The notes under the pieces were generated by a model. The model was not told the origin of the DNA and did no database searches. It saw only the letters and a program-made list of their open reading frames with translations. Positions 26,123-39,192 of a DNA stretch of 64,000 bases are shown here, piece by piece. This stretch comes from Quillaja saponaria (lineage: Eukaryota; Streptophyta; Magnoliopsida; Fabales; Quillajaceae): assembly GCA_029379385.1 (NCBI GenBank), contig CM055607.1, forward strand, positions 28,703,235-28,767,234, in the 5' to 3' direction. Each line of letters starts with the position of its first letter. The first letter of the stretch is position 1. The position numbers and the translations under genes were made by a program.

Positions 26123-28187
26123 AAGGGGGTTGTGTAGCTAATTCGAATAGTTCATGAAAAAAAAAAGAGTACAATTGGCACTAAAAAATATTATTTGTGA
26201 GCATTTTGCTGAAATCACAATCTTTTCACTTTTCTTTTCCGACTATCATCTTTTTCTCTAAACAACTTTATTTATTATAAAATAATGGCAATTGTTAAAA
26301 ACATAAAAAGCTTAATTATTGTCTAATCTCTCAAGAATGACACATTTTTCATTTTATTTATTTTTTTAAGAATTAAATTTATTAAAATTTGATTAAAAAA
26401 TTAAAAAAAAATTGGTTGATTTTTTTTTTAAAAAAAACTTCGAATTGAAAGTTAAGACAATTTTAAGGAATCAAAATAAAAATAATAGTTAAAAGTGGAA
26501 ATTAAAAATAAATAGAATTTTGTGATTGAAGCCGTCGATGCATTGAGAGCAGGACAAGTGGCACTAAAAAAAAAAAATGGAAGGGCCCATTTTGGTCCCC
26601 ATTTTAGGGAGCTAGCCAATGTAGCCGGCCAAATTTCCATGTCATATTCCAACAAAGAATGGGGCATAAGATAAGAGTCTATTTCAGCACCTTTGGCCTA
26701 CCACCGAAACCAAATCAAAGTGTGATAAGTCTTTTTCTTTGTGGGGGAGGTGTTTGTCATTATTTTTATTTTATTATTTGGATTTGGTTCCCAATTTTCT
26801 CATCCTTTGGTTCATTTTAAGAGTTGAAATTTATAAAGGGTGTAATAATCTTAGGCCTTATTCTCCTCATATTCAATGTGACACATATGAAAATTGAAAG
26901 GAGAACAGTTCTCCTTTCATGTCAACGTCTGTAACCCTTGAAAATGAGAGAGTATAATGTGCCCTGTATAAGAAAAAAAAATCATTTTGTAATGAAGTCA
27001 TATAGAATACTAATAGAAATGTTCTCAAAGAATACTATTAGAAAATGCAAATTTATATTGATGGAATATCATATTTGTCTCACTTATCTCATAGTATTAT
27101 TCTTATTTTTCTTAAGAGTATCTTCACATCTTTTCGGTGTGAGTATAATCTTGTTCGGGATTAGCGACTGTCTATTCTCACAAGTGTTTTCCTGCAGGTT
27201 CAAATTCTTGATATTGTAGAGGCACATCAACCACTTATTTCAAGCTTGCTGACCACTTGAATCATGCCTTGTAGGTTTATCTTATAATATTATAATGGCT
27301 ACTAAAAAATTTATTATATATTTAATTGTTAAAAGGAAATTAAGATGTAGTATACGAGTCAATGAGTTTTAACTCACATAAATTATATGAGCTTATTTGA
27401 CATATCGTATAAGATGTAACTATTTGAGACAATATAATTCTAGTATTATTATATTGTCTTTTTATTATTTCTCCCCTTATTGTATATATAGTATAAGAGG
27501 AATTAAGCCAACAATATATAGTATAAATTTATTTATGATATGCTATTATGCTAATTTATTTATGTAAAACCGAAATTTAAGATCCTACATGAAGGTTTAC
27601 AAAAAAAAAATATTTGTCTTACTTATTTTCACCAAAAAAAGAAAAAAAAGTATTAATAAGTTGTATAAGTTTTTTACTAACTAAAAAGTCATAATTCTAA
27701 CTATATCTTTTTAAATTAATCCTAAATGTTATATTACCATCTCATATATATATATTTGATAACAATAACTCCTTTCTTAAACTTTTCGTGCGGTGGTCCT
27801 TCTAATAAAATTTAAAAAGAAGCTTATGTATGTGGATATAAATTAAAATAAACAAATTTTGAATTTTTTTTGTTTATTTTTTATGACATGATTCTCTTAA
27901 TATGAGTATTTATAAAAATAAATCAGAAAAAATAATATGAAAGGCAGTTTGTTTGCACACAAACTTTTATCCTAGCAAGAGATTATGCTTCCTTTCGTTT
28001 ATACATCATTGAACATTTTAGACGGTGCTTCTAGTCACTCATTTTATAAAGAAAAACCTTAATTCTCAAATCAAAGTAAATTTCTTAATCAATGTATTAA
28101 AGCAACGAGAATTGAATGTGTCCAAATTAAAAGAAGCTTTTCCTTAATTCAAGAAGGAAATTCAAAATAGGCATATTTTATCTATTA
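26123..28187. other. Intergenic DNA, no gene seen
   Basis: AT-rich. A slightly more complex part at 26520-26960 includes a short self-complementary stretch (AAAGGAGAACAGTTCTCCTTT, about 26898-26918). The open frame at 26938-27219 shows no recognisable domain. Nothing else supportable. Confidence 0.45.
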
Positions 28188-29100
28188 GGAGTTAGTTTGG
28201 TACATAAGAATGACTTTTGCAAAATTAGAATATGAAATGAAATGGGAAAAGAATGCAGGTAGAATGGAATAATCATTCTATTCTATTATTTAGTAGTGTC
28301 GGTGAAAAATAATCATTTCATTCTATTTATTTATTTTCTATACAGTTTGTAGACATGAAATAATATAAAAATTATACTAAAATAATAATAATATCCCTTA
28401 GTAGATGAAAGTAATAAAAATGTAACATAATTTATGAAATATATATTTCTTAATTTTTTAATTAATTATGTTTAAAAAAATTATATTATTTATTTATTGT
28501 TAATTAATAATAATATTATTAATTATATTATTTTTATTATTTATTAATATTAATATTTTAGTTTAAAATTACTTAACTAATTTATTTATTTAACATTAAA
28601 TATTTATTTATAATTATATTTTTTATTTTGATATGAGGAGTATTTTTGTCATTTGACTAAAATGAATTGATTTATTATTTTTTATATATACAAGTTTTTT
28701 ATTTTATTTTTTATGATTTTATATTATTTAATGTGATATGAAGGATATTTTTATCATTTACCTAATTTAAATAATAAATATATAGAAAAATGAAATAATA
28801 AATATATTTTATTTATTTATGTATAATAATATTTTATTAATGTTCAACTTTTTATTTTATGTGATTGAATGATTTTTTTTAATTTTTTATTTGTCATTTA
28901 ATTGAACTAAATTGATTTCATAGAAATAGAAATTAGCAATTTGATTTCCTAGGTAGGTTTGAGGATTTCTACTTTTATGGAATAAAATGACTCAACTGGA
29001 ATGAATATTCTGAGTCTAAAAACATATCAAATGAAAAATGCTCATTCTATGAAATCATGTATAGAATGGAATGACCATTTGTACTTACCAAACTAGCCCC
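28188..29100. mobile_element. ~0.9-kb TIR element (MITE-like), AT-rich core
   Basis: The left end is GGAGTTAGTTTGGTAC; the right end reverse-complemented is GGGGCTAGTTTGGTAAGTAC. Sub-terminal sequence is also mirrored (GGAATAATCATTCTATTC on the left, CATTCTATGAAATCATG and GGAATGACCATT on the right). The centre (28330-28900) is extremely AT-rich and non-coding. No convincing target duplication, so the superfamily is unassigned. Confidence 0.5.
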
Positions 29101-29220
29101 ACAGAGTTATAGAATAAACTTTTGAGGAGAATTTACGAAACAAAGCGTGTTTTCAAGTTGATTAATTAATTCTTGACTATTATATTAGAGCTTTTTGCAA
29201 TCATCAATTAGTAAAACTAA

Positions 29221-31356
29221 AGCTCCGTTTGTATTGGAGGCGGGGGAACGCGTCCCACCTCCTGTGCTGCGAAAGCTCCATGTTTGGTACACTGCACACA
29301 GTGGTGAGCGTCCCAGGTTGTGGTCACACAATTTTTTTCTTCTTTTTATGCCTTTTATCTTTTGAATTTATTCCTTTTTTTTCCTCTACCAACAGTTAAA
29401 TATTGATTTTTTTTTTTCCTTATTTCAAACTCTATAAATACCATCATATTTTCACATCATTCTCAACTTACTCATCTTCTTCAAATTCTCTTCCCTCTCT
29501 AAATTTTTTGTCAATAAAAATACAAAACAATGGCAAAATGATATTAAGACCACAAGATGTTTAGACTTTCATCAACTGTTGTATGGAGGAAAGAAAAAAC
29601 AAGGAAAACCTTTGGTATTCAAAGCTTCCAGTTAACAAAGTATCAATGCCCAACACATTGATATCACTGGTTATACCTTTAGAGTACAATCAATTCAAAA
29701 GTGGGATAGATTGAGTAAAGATTGAAATTTGTACCAAAAATTGGGCAAGCAAATCAGAGTAGGATGGGATCATAAGAAAAAGATGTGGACTGGTACAATC
29801 AAGTGGAGGGATCAACAAGTAAAGGTAAATTTCATAATATTAGATTTTTATTTAAAAATTGGTGATATTTAACTTTATTGTGAATGCAGGTATATGAAAT
29901 AAACGTTACCAAATTCATGAACAAGAGTTTCAAATTAGTTTATTGAGTTGAATTTTTTTTTTAGTGACACATATGGTTCAAGAGCTAAAACATATACTTT
30001 TATCTTCTAGAGAATTGTCAAATGGCGATGATGATTAATATTATAAAGTTGCCTACACACCTACTTAGCACAGAGATTCTGTGTGCGGCTCTACTGTGCC
30101 AAATGAAGGTTCAAAAACACCTAAATTAAGAAAGTACAATATGTATGCATAATAGTTGAGTAGTTCACATTTTCCCACACTGAACACGCATCCATCACCT
30201 GCATCGCTTGCAGCTGACACTAGTGCACCACGAGGGGAGGATAAAGAAATACAAAATGAGAGTCGCAACAATGAAAGACAATTTAAATTGCCGCATGATA
30301 GGAATTGACTTGGCACAGAATGACACGATCTCGTTCTCATATTAATTTAGAGCAAAGTTTCATCATATATCTAATGTTATTATAATCATTTGGAATTATT
30401 ATTTCTTTTGTTAAAAAAGTTAATGTAACTTATATTTGATACTAGTCCAATAATTTATTTTGATAAATCAAAGATTTGAAGATAAGACACTTTATTTAAA
30501 TCATACCAATTTCGACCACATGAGCCAAGTTGAGTATCCCAAAACCAACAATTTAATTAGAATATCATATAGAACTAGTAAAATTGAAAAAAAATATATT
30601 ATATAATCTCCATTTAAAAATAAAATCATCTACTTCATTCGATTAAAATTCAATAATTTATATTAAAACTTTAAATTTTTAGATATTTTATTTAAAATTG
30701 TACTATTAAAATGTTAAAACTTTTGATAAATCATATTAACACAATAGTATATTATTTACAAATTCACGAGAGTTGTTATAGAATTTAGAAAAAAATTATA
30801 TTCCTAAGAAACTTATAAACTATTAACTCTACAGAAGGCAAAATCCCCACCATACGAGATGTGGTGCCAATTACGAGGTTATCGTTTCAATGTCCACGAC
30901 CAGAGATATGCCTAAGTTGCAAAAACATTACAAGTGCCAATAAACAAAAAATTTTTTACTGCACTAAATGATCTAGTTGCTCAAATCAATTCAATTTAAT
31001 ACAAACTTTAGATAGAAAAATGACGATTAAATTTAATTTGAAGTCTTATATTTTTTGTTTTAATTAAATTTTATTTTGTTTTGCTAAATTATTTCAAAAT
31101 AATTTTTTTGAGTATATTATTATTAGAAATAAAATTGTTTAATTAGAATAAAAAATAAATAAAAAAGTTTTATAACATAATAAAATTGTTTAATTTTATA
31201 ACATAATAAATGAATGCTCTTTTTGATAATTTACATACAAATATGTTTTTCAGACTATACTCACAAACCACACCTTTTAGATAACCCAAACACACACTAA
31301 ATATGTGGTGAGGTGGAGATCATAGTTCTCACATCGCCTCCAATCCAAACACACCA
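29221..31356 (+). mobile_element. PIF/Harbinger-like DNA transposon, decayed
   Basis: The left end AGCTCCGTTTGTATTGGAGGCG and the reverse complement of the right end TGGTGTGTTTGGATTGGAGGCG match at 17 of 22 positions. The flanks carry TAA on both sides (29218-29220, 31357-31359), the 3-bp duplication typical of PIF/Harbinger. Inside, at about 29650-29826 (+), translation gives a Myb/SANT-like domain fragment (KWDRLSKD..NLYQKLGKQ, then GWDHKKKMW) interrupted by a TGA near 29722. Such a DNA-binding protein is the usual second gene of this superfamily. No DDE transposase was recognised in the remaining ~1.3 kb, so it is probably internally deleted and inactive. Confidence 0.6.
29650..29826 (+). 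pseudogene. Myb/SANT-like domain remnant of the transposon
   Basis: One frame gives ITGYTFRVQSIQKWDRLSKD, a stop at about 29722, then NLYQKLGKQIRVGWDHKKKM. Spacing of the tryptophans (KWDRL, VGWDH, MWTG) is that of plant Myb/SANT-like DNA-binding domains found in PIF/Harbinger ORF1 and L10-interacting MYB proteins. The upstream half of the domain is scattered over other frames. Identification rests on remembered family patterns. Confidence 0.5.
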
Positions 31357-31359
31357 TAA

Positions 31360-33673
31360 ATGTTTGAGCTATATGTGGTTCTCTCATAAAATAAGTAAGT
31401 TCAACAAGAAAAAAGGATTATTTGTAATTTTTTTTCACATGTCAACTTGTGGTTATTTTACAAAACTAATATTTAATGCTTTAAAAAATGGCATCTTACA
31501 GATCAAATATGGAATAAAATGAAAGGATGAAATGAGGAAAATATCTTATGCTGGAAGGGAAATATTATTGAAGGCACTATCTTATGCTGGAAGGGAAATA
31601 TTAATTCAAGTTGTTAGAGCTTATTGAATTGGTTTTTAAGAATGAAGCTACACTATGTTAATAATGTTGGAGTTATTAAATTAACAATCTTCACGTGATT
31701 ACTTGCCCATAGATTTATTTATATATATATATATATATTGTGAAACAACTCTATTATGTTAGCAATGTAAGATTTATCAAATTGATTATCCTAACATGAT
31801 TATTTGCTACATCATACAATGAAAGATGTTGATTTAGTATGAGTTCGGCAATGGTGCTCGAAAAGCATTTGGGGGACTTCAACTTCCAAGTAAGGTGTTT
31901 TTATTTTTATTATTTTAATGAATAGTCTGTATAGATAGTTTACCAACCTGTGATGAACTCTGCTACTGTAGACACTGTAAAATAAAATGAGAGGAAATTG
32001 AATTGATTTTATTCATGTATTTGTATAGTATTTATATATATACTTTATCTAAAAAAAGTATACAAATTACCTTATATGCGAAATTAAAGTAAATAACCAA
32101 TTAATGCCAAAATTTGTAAGAAATTTGTGAGTCAATAATTTGATGAATAAAGGAATGAATAGAGATGTTAGGTAAGAGTAATTTGTGGGTCAATACATGC
32201 ATTGTGGTGCTTCTGTCAATTGCCGAGTCTTTGGAGGGGTCGCTGAATCTTATGTCATATTTTATGGCATTGTTCCTTTGCTAGAGATGCATCGGATTTA
32301 ATGAACTTTCAGACAAGTGTTTTTTGGCACAATTTGTAAACTTTAGGACCTGATCAGTTGTCAGTTGTTTTTATTTTTTATGATAGCATGCATGGCGGTC
32401 GTGTCGTCATAGAAATGAGGCACTTTGGAACGACAAAAGAAACAATCCTTGTATTGTTTTGAAAAACCAATTCTTGATCTCCTTTTTCTTCCGTTTGTCC
32501 ATGTCTGCAGTTTCTATACCTCAGACAACCATTGCCAGGTGGCAGTTGGCTGAGTTAATTCGTAAATAATTGATGAATTATTTTTTGAAAGTTTGGATTA
32601 GCCGATCTTGAGTTTTGTTTTGAACTGTTTAGTAAAATAAATTTTTTTAATTTTTTTTAAATTTAATTTGTGTGAATGTGAGTTGACTCGTTTAATATTA
32701 TTTGATAAATTTTTATATTACTTCTACATAAATCTATAATAAATTATAATTTGATTTAGTGTTAATTATTCAAATGATTCTCTAATAAGTCTTGAGTTTA
32801 ACAAGAAAGCTCAATTTTGTTTTAAAATGTGAAATCATCACATATCTCAATTTCATAATTTTAAAAATAGATGAAGAGGAGGAGTGATTCATCAATTTAA
32901 CACATATGTGATAATAATATTATATTTTTAAAAGATAAAATATATAGTATATGTAATTTTAGCAATCTTGTTATAAGCTTTAGAATATTGATATCCATAA
33001 TATTAGAAAGATAAACAAGAACACGTAACGTAACAAAAAATGACACACCGATAATATTTGGTAAAATAATATAAAATTTTTTCTTAATAAATAAAAGTCA
33101 TAAAATTAGACTTAGTTTGAGAATGTTGTGAAAAAAAAAAAATCTATATTAATTTTAAAATTTGTATGAGTAAAAATCAGTTTTTAAAATTATTTTTTTG
33201 AAATACTTTTACAAGTTGACTTACACAAGCATAAGCTTATTCTCAAATAATTTTACCAAATCAAGCCTTACTGAACTTAACAAAGGAAGGGCAAATCCCA
33301 AACGTTTACATTTTCACCCCCAAAACTCACGTGAATGCCCACGCGTTCTTAACTTTTACTCAGAAAGTAGAAAAAAAAAATAGAATCACTCAATCAGATC
33401 CAGATGCATAAACACAATCCATCACGGGCCCACATAATATAATCCAACGGACAAAAATCTAATCTTATCCTCACCTTATACTGATTACTGAGAGCCTTCT
33501 TATATTTCATTATCATCAACCTTCATCGTAAACTATACCAATTCTTACAGTGTGAGTATCACGCACAACTTTAACAAATGGTGATAAGATTGTAACTTGT
33601 TAGATTCTAAGCAAAATCTTTTGATATTTTTAATTTTTTAAGTAAGTGTTCTAATAGAAATTGTTACAATGCA

Positions 33674-33723
<50 letters not shown>

Positions 33724-36020
33724 AAAAGTATCAATTCATATACATTAAAATGAAAATTATCGTTAATTATAGTAATTAATATTATATATTTTTATTATAA
33801 AAAATTAACTAATATTCTAAAAACACTGGCCCAAAAACTTTTTCTTTTTCAAAAGGATGATTAAGAGATTGACATGCTGAAAGAGTTTCTTCAATCAATG
33901 TCTTTGAAAATGTCATTAAAAAGTATATTCTCTAATTCATGTATAATTTGTCTTTAATTATATTAAAAAGGTGAATTACTTGAGATAACTACTAGCACCG
34001 TTCTAAATTAAATAATAATTTTTTTAATGAGTATCATAAAGATAAATATTAAATTGTAATTTATACATTAAGATTGATTTTAGTAATAATTTTTAAGATG
34101 GTATTTTAATTTTTAAAAGGCAATCGTACCTAAATATTATTTAGAGTTAATATGTTTAGGATGTTTCTTCTATTGTTATAAATAAATAAAAATAACTGTA
34201 ACTTTTTAAAATTAAAAATATAAAAATTACTTTATTAATTTAAAAAAATTATTAAATAAATCTTCAATTTATTTATAAACATTAAATTTCTCTTTTAAAT
34301 ATAATTTTAATTAATGATATCTATTTTTGTTATTTTATATTTTATAATAATTTTTTTACTATATATTATTTATTATTTTTATTATCCATAATAACTTTTA
34401 TAAAAATTTTACTAAATAAAATTAGTGTTATTTTTTATAATATAAAAATTACAATATTACTAAATCAAAACTAAAAAAATACTGAATGATTCTCAATTAG
34501 CATGGTACAAAATTTTCATTTATACAACTATCATATCTCTATTGGAGTAGTTAAAAAAATTCAAATGATATCATATAAATTATTATTTGTCAACTAGGGC
34601 CGGCTACAGACACTTTTTTATTGTTTTTTATTTACAACCTTTTCGAGTTAAATAAATAAGCATTTTATTTATTTGATAGTGTTGTTGGTGCTGCACGTAT
34701 TTTCTGCTTGTGATTTGACTCCAAAAATAAACCAAAATTGACTGGTGCCTGAAGTCCGAACCCGTACAAATCAAAAGCAGAGGTCCGAGCCTATGTCATT
34801 GGCGGACTCCAGGGCTCATCCCAATTCAGTTTCTACTGACATCCACCACTCGCGGCTTCAATAGTTTGTCCGATCACCTCAATCTCTTTACTTAATTACC
34901 TGCTAATCTCAAGAACCTTTCCACCTCTCAAAATCCATTTTTGTAAAATTGAATTTTATTTATATTATCAAAAAATATATAAATTTCTTTTATTTTAAGA
35001 AATTCAAATAAGTTTTATTTTTAATAAAACAGAATTTATACAAATAAATCGAAATAATATTAACAATCATGGAAAAATATATATATAAAAGATGAATTAT
35101 TTTTCAACAATTATATGCAATGTTATAGATTCTTCATGTCTTTTGCCAAATTATTATTGCTACTCCAAACTATGAAAGTTAATTTTTTAATTGTTACCTA
35201 GACTTATAATTCATTTATAACTATAATAAATTATTTTTGATTGTAACGAACTTATTTGAGTTAAAGAACTTTTCGATATATTAGAGTTTTAAAATTAATT
35301 GAAAAAGGTGGGTTTTGAAGATTTTACAAAAATTGATAAAAAAAACACACTTGTATTTTTTTAACATAACAAGATAATAACTAGATAACTGCAAAATTAA
35401 ATAATCAATTGACTATTTTAAGTTGGGCGATTTTTTTTTTTTTTTTAAATGTATGGTTGTAATTATGTTAAAAAAAAAAGTTTAAGGGGTAAAATTATAT
35501 TTTCATAAAAATAAAATAATTGTTTAAATTTTTTGACATTATTACCCTTCCCCCCTTATGCAAGAATTTAGCAGCTTGTAGATTTTTTGCTTTGTGAAAA
35601 ATTTAACTTTCATGTAAGGTGAATTTGGGTTGAATTTACATAGAATTTGACCAAACAACATGGTTAAAATATAACAATAGCGTTTTGTATGTAAATGCAA
35701 TCCACAAAAGAATTTGGGTTTGAAATTACATTCTTATCCTTACTTTTTCCTTTAATGATGTTTGAGTCCTGTATGATATGACGAGGCGTGATGTGATTGG
35801 TGGATGCAAAAGGCTGAGGTACTGCTGGAGAATAATTAAAACGTAACATCTGAGTGCGCTTGCCTTTTCTTTTTTCGTATTCTTATAAGCCTCTTGCTTT
35901 TATTGGATTATCAATTTTATCAAATCCAAATAAATGCATATAATAAATTAAAGATTTTATTTCTTTTTTTAATTATTAGTGAGCAAAAAAAAAAAAAAAA
36001 AAGAAAAAAGAACATAGGAA
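31360..36020. other. Intergenic DNA between transposon and CCCH gene
   Basis: AT-rich; contains a direct repeat of CTTATGCTGGAAGGGAAATATT (near 31537 and 31580) and TA-rich microsatellites. No coding frame is supportable. The last few hundred bases before 36020 presumably include the promoter of the CCCH gene. Confidence 0.45.
33678..33718. repeat. (TA)n microsatellite, ~41 bp
   Basis: Uninterrupted alternating A and T over about 20 dinucleotides; likely length-polymorphic. Confidence 0.95.
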
Positions 36021-36024
36021 ATGG

Positions 36025-37011
36025 AGAAAGAACAAGAGGAAGCGCTCTTGGTAGCTCCTCTTTTCTCTCCCCTAATGTTCTCTCTCAGATTTTCTCGGAA
36101 TCCAATAACTTTAGTCTGAAGCTTTTGCCTAGCCGCTTCTTCCTACTTCTAGATCTGTAAACTCTGTTGACTCATGGTTTTTCTCTCGCTTCGGTAGCTG
36201 CTGAAAGACGGTAAGCTATATAGATTCACTTTGATGAAAGCTTATTCCAGTTCAGATCACTTCAAGTTTTTGATCACATGGATGAAAATTTTTTTGTTTC
36301 TGTTTATTCTTAGCTGAAAATCTGTAATTTCTTTTCGATTTAGACCATGGAAAACTCAATGACTACAAATTTTCTTTCTTTCTTTCTTTCGTACTTTACT
36401 GGATACTGTTGTTGTGATGAAAATTAGTCAATGCAATCTGGGTGTGTTTTTGGTTAGTTTTTTCTTAAGAATATGTTTAGTTTTTTATTTTTTCAGTGTT
36501 TCATGTGAACATGGTATGTTAAAAACGTTAGAAGTTCCGTTCGTTAGTTGTTTGATCCTGAAATTGTGTTTTTTATTTATTAGTCAGTACTTGATGATCA
36601 TCGTACAGCCTATTTGTTTAATCTGAAATCTTTGACTCTGTCTTACTTTCTTGCTTATAGCTTTTGATATTTGTTGGATATATTATGATTTACAATTATG
36701 AAACACCAAAATCTAACGCTGGTCTTATAGAAAAATTAATCTTTTCTTTCTTTCGTTTTTTGTGTCTAAATTAATCAATTTTATCTTTCGCCCAGCTTTG
36801 TAACCCTAGTCCACAAATCTTTCATCCTTTTTTTAAAAAAATTTTCATTTCATTTATAGCCTTTAAACTTTTCATAATTTCACCTGTTTTCTTTATCTAA
36901 TTTTAACTTCCTGTGTTTCTTATTCTTCTGTTGATTCATTATAAGAACTAATATGTCTACAGAGGTCAATCCCGATAATTTTTTGTTCTGTTTTGTTCAG
37001 AAAATGAAAGC
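36025..37011 (+). promoter_or_regulatory. 5' leader with intron of the CCCH gene
   Basis: A purine-then-CT-rich leader starts near 36020 and includes a TCTCTCCC-type block. A donor GACG|GTAAGC at 36211 and an acceptor TTTTGTTCAG at 36991-37000 define a 790-bp leader intron rich in T, ending 11 bases before the main ATG. A uATG at 37004 opens a 10-codon frame (37004-37036, stop included) that overlaps the main start at 37012 in another frame and could reduce its use. Splice sites are seen; the transcription start is inferred. Confidence 0.55.
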
Positions 37012-39192
37012 ATGTTCTGTAAATTGGAGCGGTTAAAGCCAACACTGTCTCCACTTCTGTCGTGTATGCCATTAAACGTAAGTAAACCCACCAACAACAA
37101 GATGAACCACTTGACCATTGAGACTGAAGATTCTTTTGCAAGCTTGCTTGAGCTGGCTGCCAACAATGATGTTGGGGGTTTCAAACGATTGATTGAGCGT
37201 GATCCATCCAGCATTGATGAGGTTGGACTATGGTATGGTCGCCGGAAGGGCTCGAATCAGATGGTTAATGAGCAGAGAACACCTTTGATGGTTGCTGCTA
37301 CTTATGGTAGCATTGATGTAATGAAAGTAATTCTTTCATTATTTGATGCTGACATTAATCGGAGCTGTGGCATTGATAAGACCACTGCCCTTCACTGTGC
37401 AGCTTCCGGTGGGGCTGTGAATGCGGTTGATGCAGTGAAGTTGCTTCTAGCAGCAGGTGCTGATCCAAATTCTGTAGATGCCAATGGTCATCGACCTGTT
37501 GATGTTATTGTTGTTCCTCCAAAGCTTGAAGACGTTAAAATTAGTCTTGAAGAACATCTTGCCACTGATGGTTCCATGGGTGAGTGTAATCTTAGGGTGT
37601 CGATTGTTACATCAAATACAAATTCTCCTCCTCTATCAGCTTCGCCGGAAAATGGGTCTCCATCTGCACCAGATTTCCTGTTAAAGTCAAAGTCAAGTGA
37701 TGTACCTGTTACTTCTGCATCAGAGAAGAAAGAATACCCTGTCGACCCATCTCTCCCAGACATCAAGAACAGCATATATGCAACTGATGAATTCCGAATG
37801 TATTCTTTCAAGGTGCGGCCTTGTTCACGTGCCTATTCCCATGATTGGACGGAATGCCCTTTCGTACATCCAGGGGAGAACGCTCGAAGAAGGGATCCAA
37901 GGAAGTACCATTACAGCTGTGTCCCTTGTCCTGAATTTAGAAAGGGGGCTTGTCGACGTGGAGATATGTGTGAATATGCTCATGGGGTTTTTGAGTGCTG
38001 GCTGCACCCAGCTCAATATCGAACCCGTCTTTGCAAGGATGGTACAAGTTGCTCCAGAAGAGTTTGTTTCTTTGCCCACACTGCTGAGGAACTTAGACCC
38101 CTATATGTTTCAACTGGTTCTGCTGTTCCCTCTCCTCGCTCAAGCACTTCTTCTGCCATGGATTTTGCTGCAGCCATGAGCCTGTTACCTGGCTCTCCGT
38201 CCTCGATGTCTGTGCTCTCTCCATCTCCATTCACTCCACCTATGTCTCCATCTGCTAATGGCATGTCACATAATTCTGTTGCTTGGCCCCACCCAAATGT
38301 TCCAGCCTTGCATCTCCCTGGAAGCAATTTTCATTCCAGCCGCTTGAGATCTTCCCTCAATGCAAGAGATATACCTGTTGAGGACTTTGATTTGTTGCCA
38401 GATTTTGATATTCAGAAACAGCAGCTTTTTAATGAGCTATCCTGCCTCACTCAACAATCTCTGAACTCTAATATGAACCGCTCTGGTCGGTTGAAACTGA
38501 CCCCTTCAAATCTGGATGATCTGTTTTCTGCTGAGAGCTCATCCCCTCGGTTTGCAGATCCATCATTGGCTTCAGCTGTTTATTCACCAACGCACAAATC
38601 TGCTGTTCTCAATCAATTTCAGCAGCAGCCAAGCATGCTATCCCCAGTTAACACAAGCTTTTCATCTAAAAATGTTGACCATCCTCTATTGCAGGCCTCT
38701 TATGGGGTTCAAACGTCAGGAAGGATGTCTCCACGGAACGTGGAACCTGTTTCACCAATGGGCTCTCGGATTTCTATGCTTGCCCAACGTGAGAAACAAC
38801 AATTTCGTAGCCTCAGCTCTCGGGAACTTGGCTCCAACTCTTCTGCTGCTCTTGGGTCCTCAATCAATTCTTGGTCAGAATGGGGATCATCTGATGGTAA
38901 GCTGGATTGGGCTGTTAGTGCAGATGAATTGGGTAAGCTCCGCAGATCATCATCATTTGAGCTTGGAAACAATGGTGAGGAACCTGACTTTTCATGGGTT
39001 CAATCACTCGTTAAAGAGCCTCCCACTGAGATCAAAGAGAAGATGGCAACACCTGGCCCAGAAGTTGCAGCAGCTGGATCATCCAGTGAGAACTCGAATA
39101 TGAGCACACAAATGGAATCTGCTGATCATGTTGTATTGGGAGCATGGCTTGAACAAATGCAGCTTGATCATCTTGTGGCTCAACAAAACTGA
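37012..39192 (+). CDS. C3H30-like: CCCH zinc-finger protein with ankyrin repeats, OXS2/AtC3H30 type
   Basis: Member of the plant RR-TZF family: RNA- and/or DNA-binding regulators of stress, hormone and flowering responses that move between cytoplasmic foci and nucleus. The 726 codons are uninterrupted. Two ankyrin repeats occupy about residues 89-166 ([36 protein letters not shown]). An arginine-rich zinc-binding segment follows: C271-X5-H-X4-C-X3-H286, then the tandem fingers C306-X7-C-X5-C-X3-H324 and, after 16 residues, C341-X5-C-X4-C-X3-H356. The rest is low-complexity Ser/Pro-rich sequence ending in [18 protein letters not shown], as in the At2g41900 (OXS2) and At5g12850 group, whose ~700-residue length it matches. 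The 37012 start is chosen because related proteins have a Cys-rich N-terminus with ERLKP ahead of the MNHLT segment (residue 31). No intron in the coding part. All zinc ligands are present, so it should be functional. Confidence 0.92.
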   Translation: MFCKLERLKPTLSPLLSCMPLNVSKPTNNKMNHLTIETEDSFASLLELAANNDVGGFKRLIERDPSSIDEVGLWYGRRKGSNQMVNEQRTPLMVAATYGSIDVMKVILSLFDADINRSCGIDKTTALHCAASGGAVNAVDAVKLLLAAGADPNSVDANGHRPVDVIVVPPKLEDVKISLEEHLATDGSMGECNLRVSIVTSNTNSPPLSASPENGSPSAPDFLLKSKSSDVPVTSASEKKEYPVDPSLPDIKNSIYATDEFRMYSFKVRPCSRAYSHDWTECPFVHPGENARRRDPRKYHYSCVPCPEFRKGACRRGDMCEYAHGVFECWLHPAQYRTRLCKDGTSCSRRVCFFAHTAEELRPLYVSTGSAVPSPRSSTSSAMDFAAAMSLLPGSPSSMSVLSPSPFTPPMSPSANGMSHNSVAWPHPNVPALHLPGSNFHSSRLRSSLNARDIPVEDFDLLPDFDIQKQQLFNELSCLTQQSLNSNMNRSGRLKLTPSNLDDLFSAESSSPRFADPSLASAVYSPTHKSAVLNQFQQQPSMLSPVNTSFSSKNVDHPLLQASYGVQTSGRMSPRNVEPVSPMGSRISMLAQREKQQFRSLSSRELGSNSSAALGSSINSWSEWGSSDGKLDWAVSADELGKLRRSSSFELGNNGEEPDFSWVQSLVKEPPTEIKEKMATPGPEVAAAGSSSENSNMSTQMESADHVVLGAWLEQMQLDHLVAQQN

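Noticed and set aside
26938..27219. 93-codon plus-strand frame
   Set aside because: Hydrophobic composition from T-rich sequence, no domain, no neighbouring exon.
37478..39103. Several long alternate frames on both strands over the CCCH gene
   Set aside because: Shadows of the 726-codon gene; no independent features.
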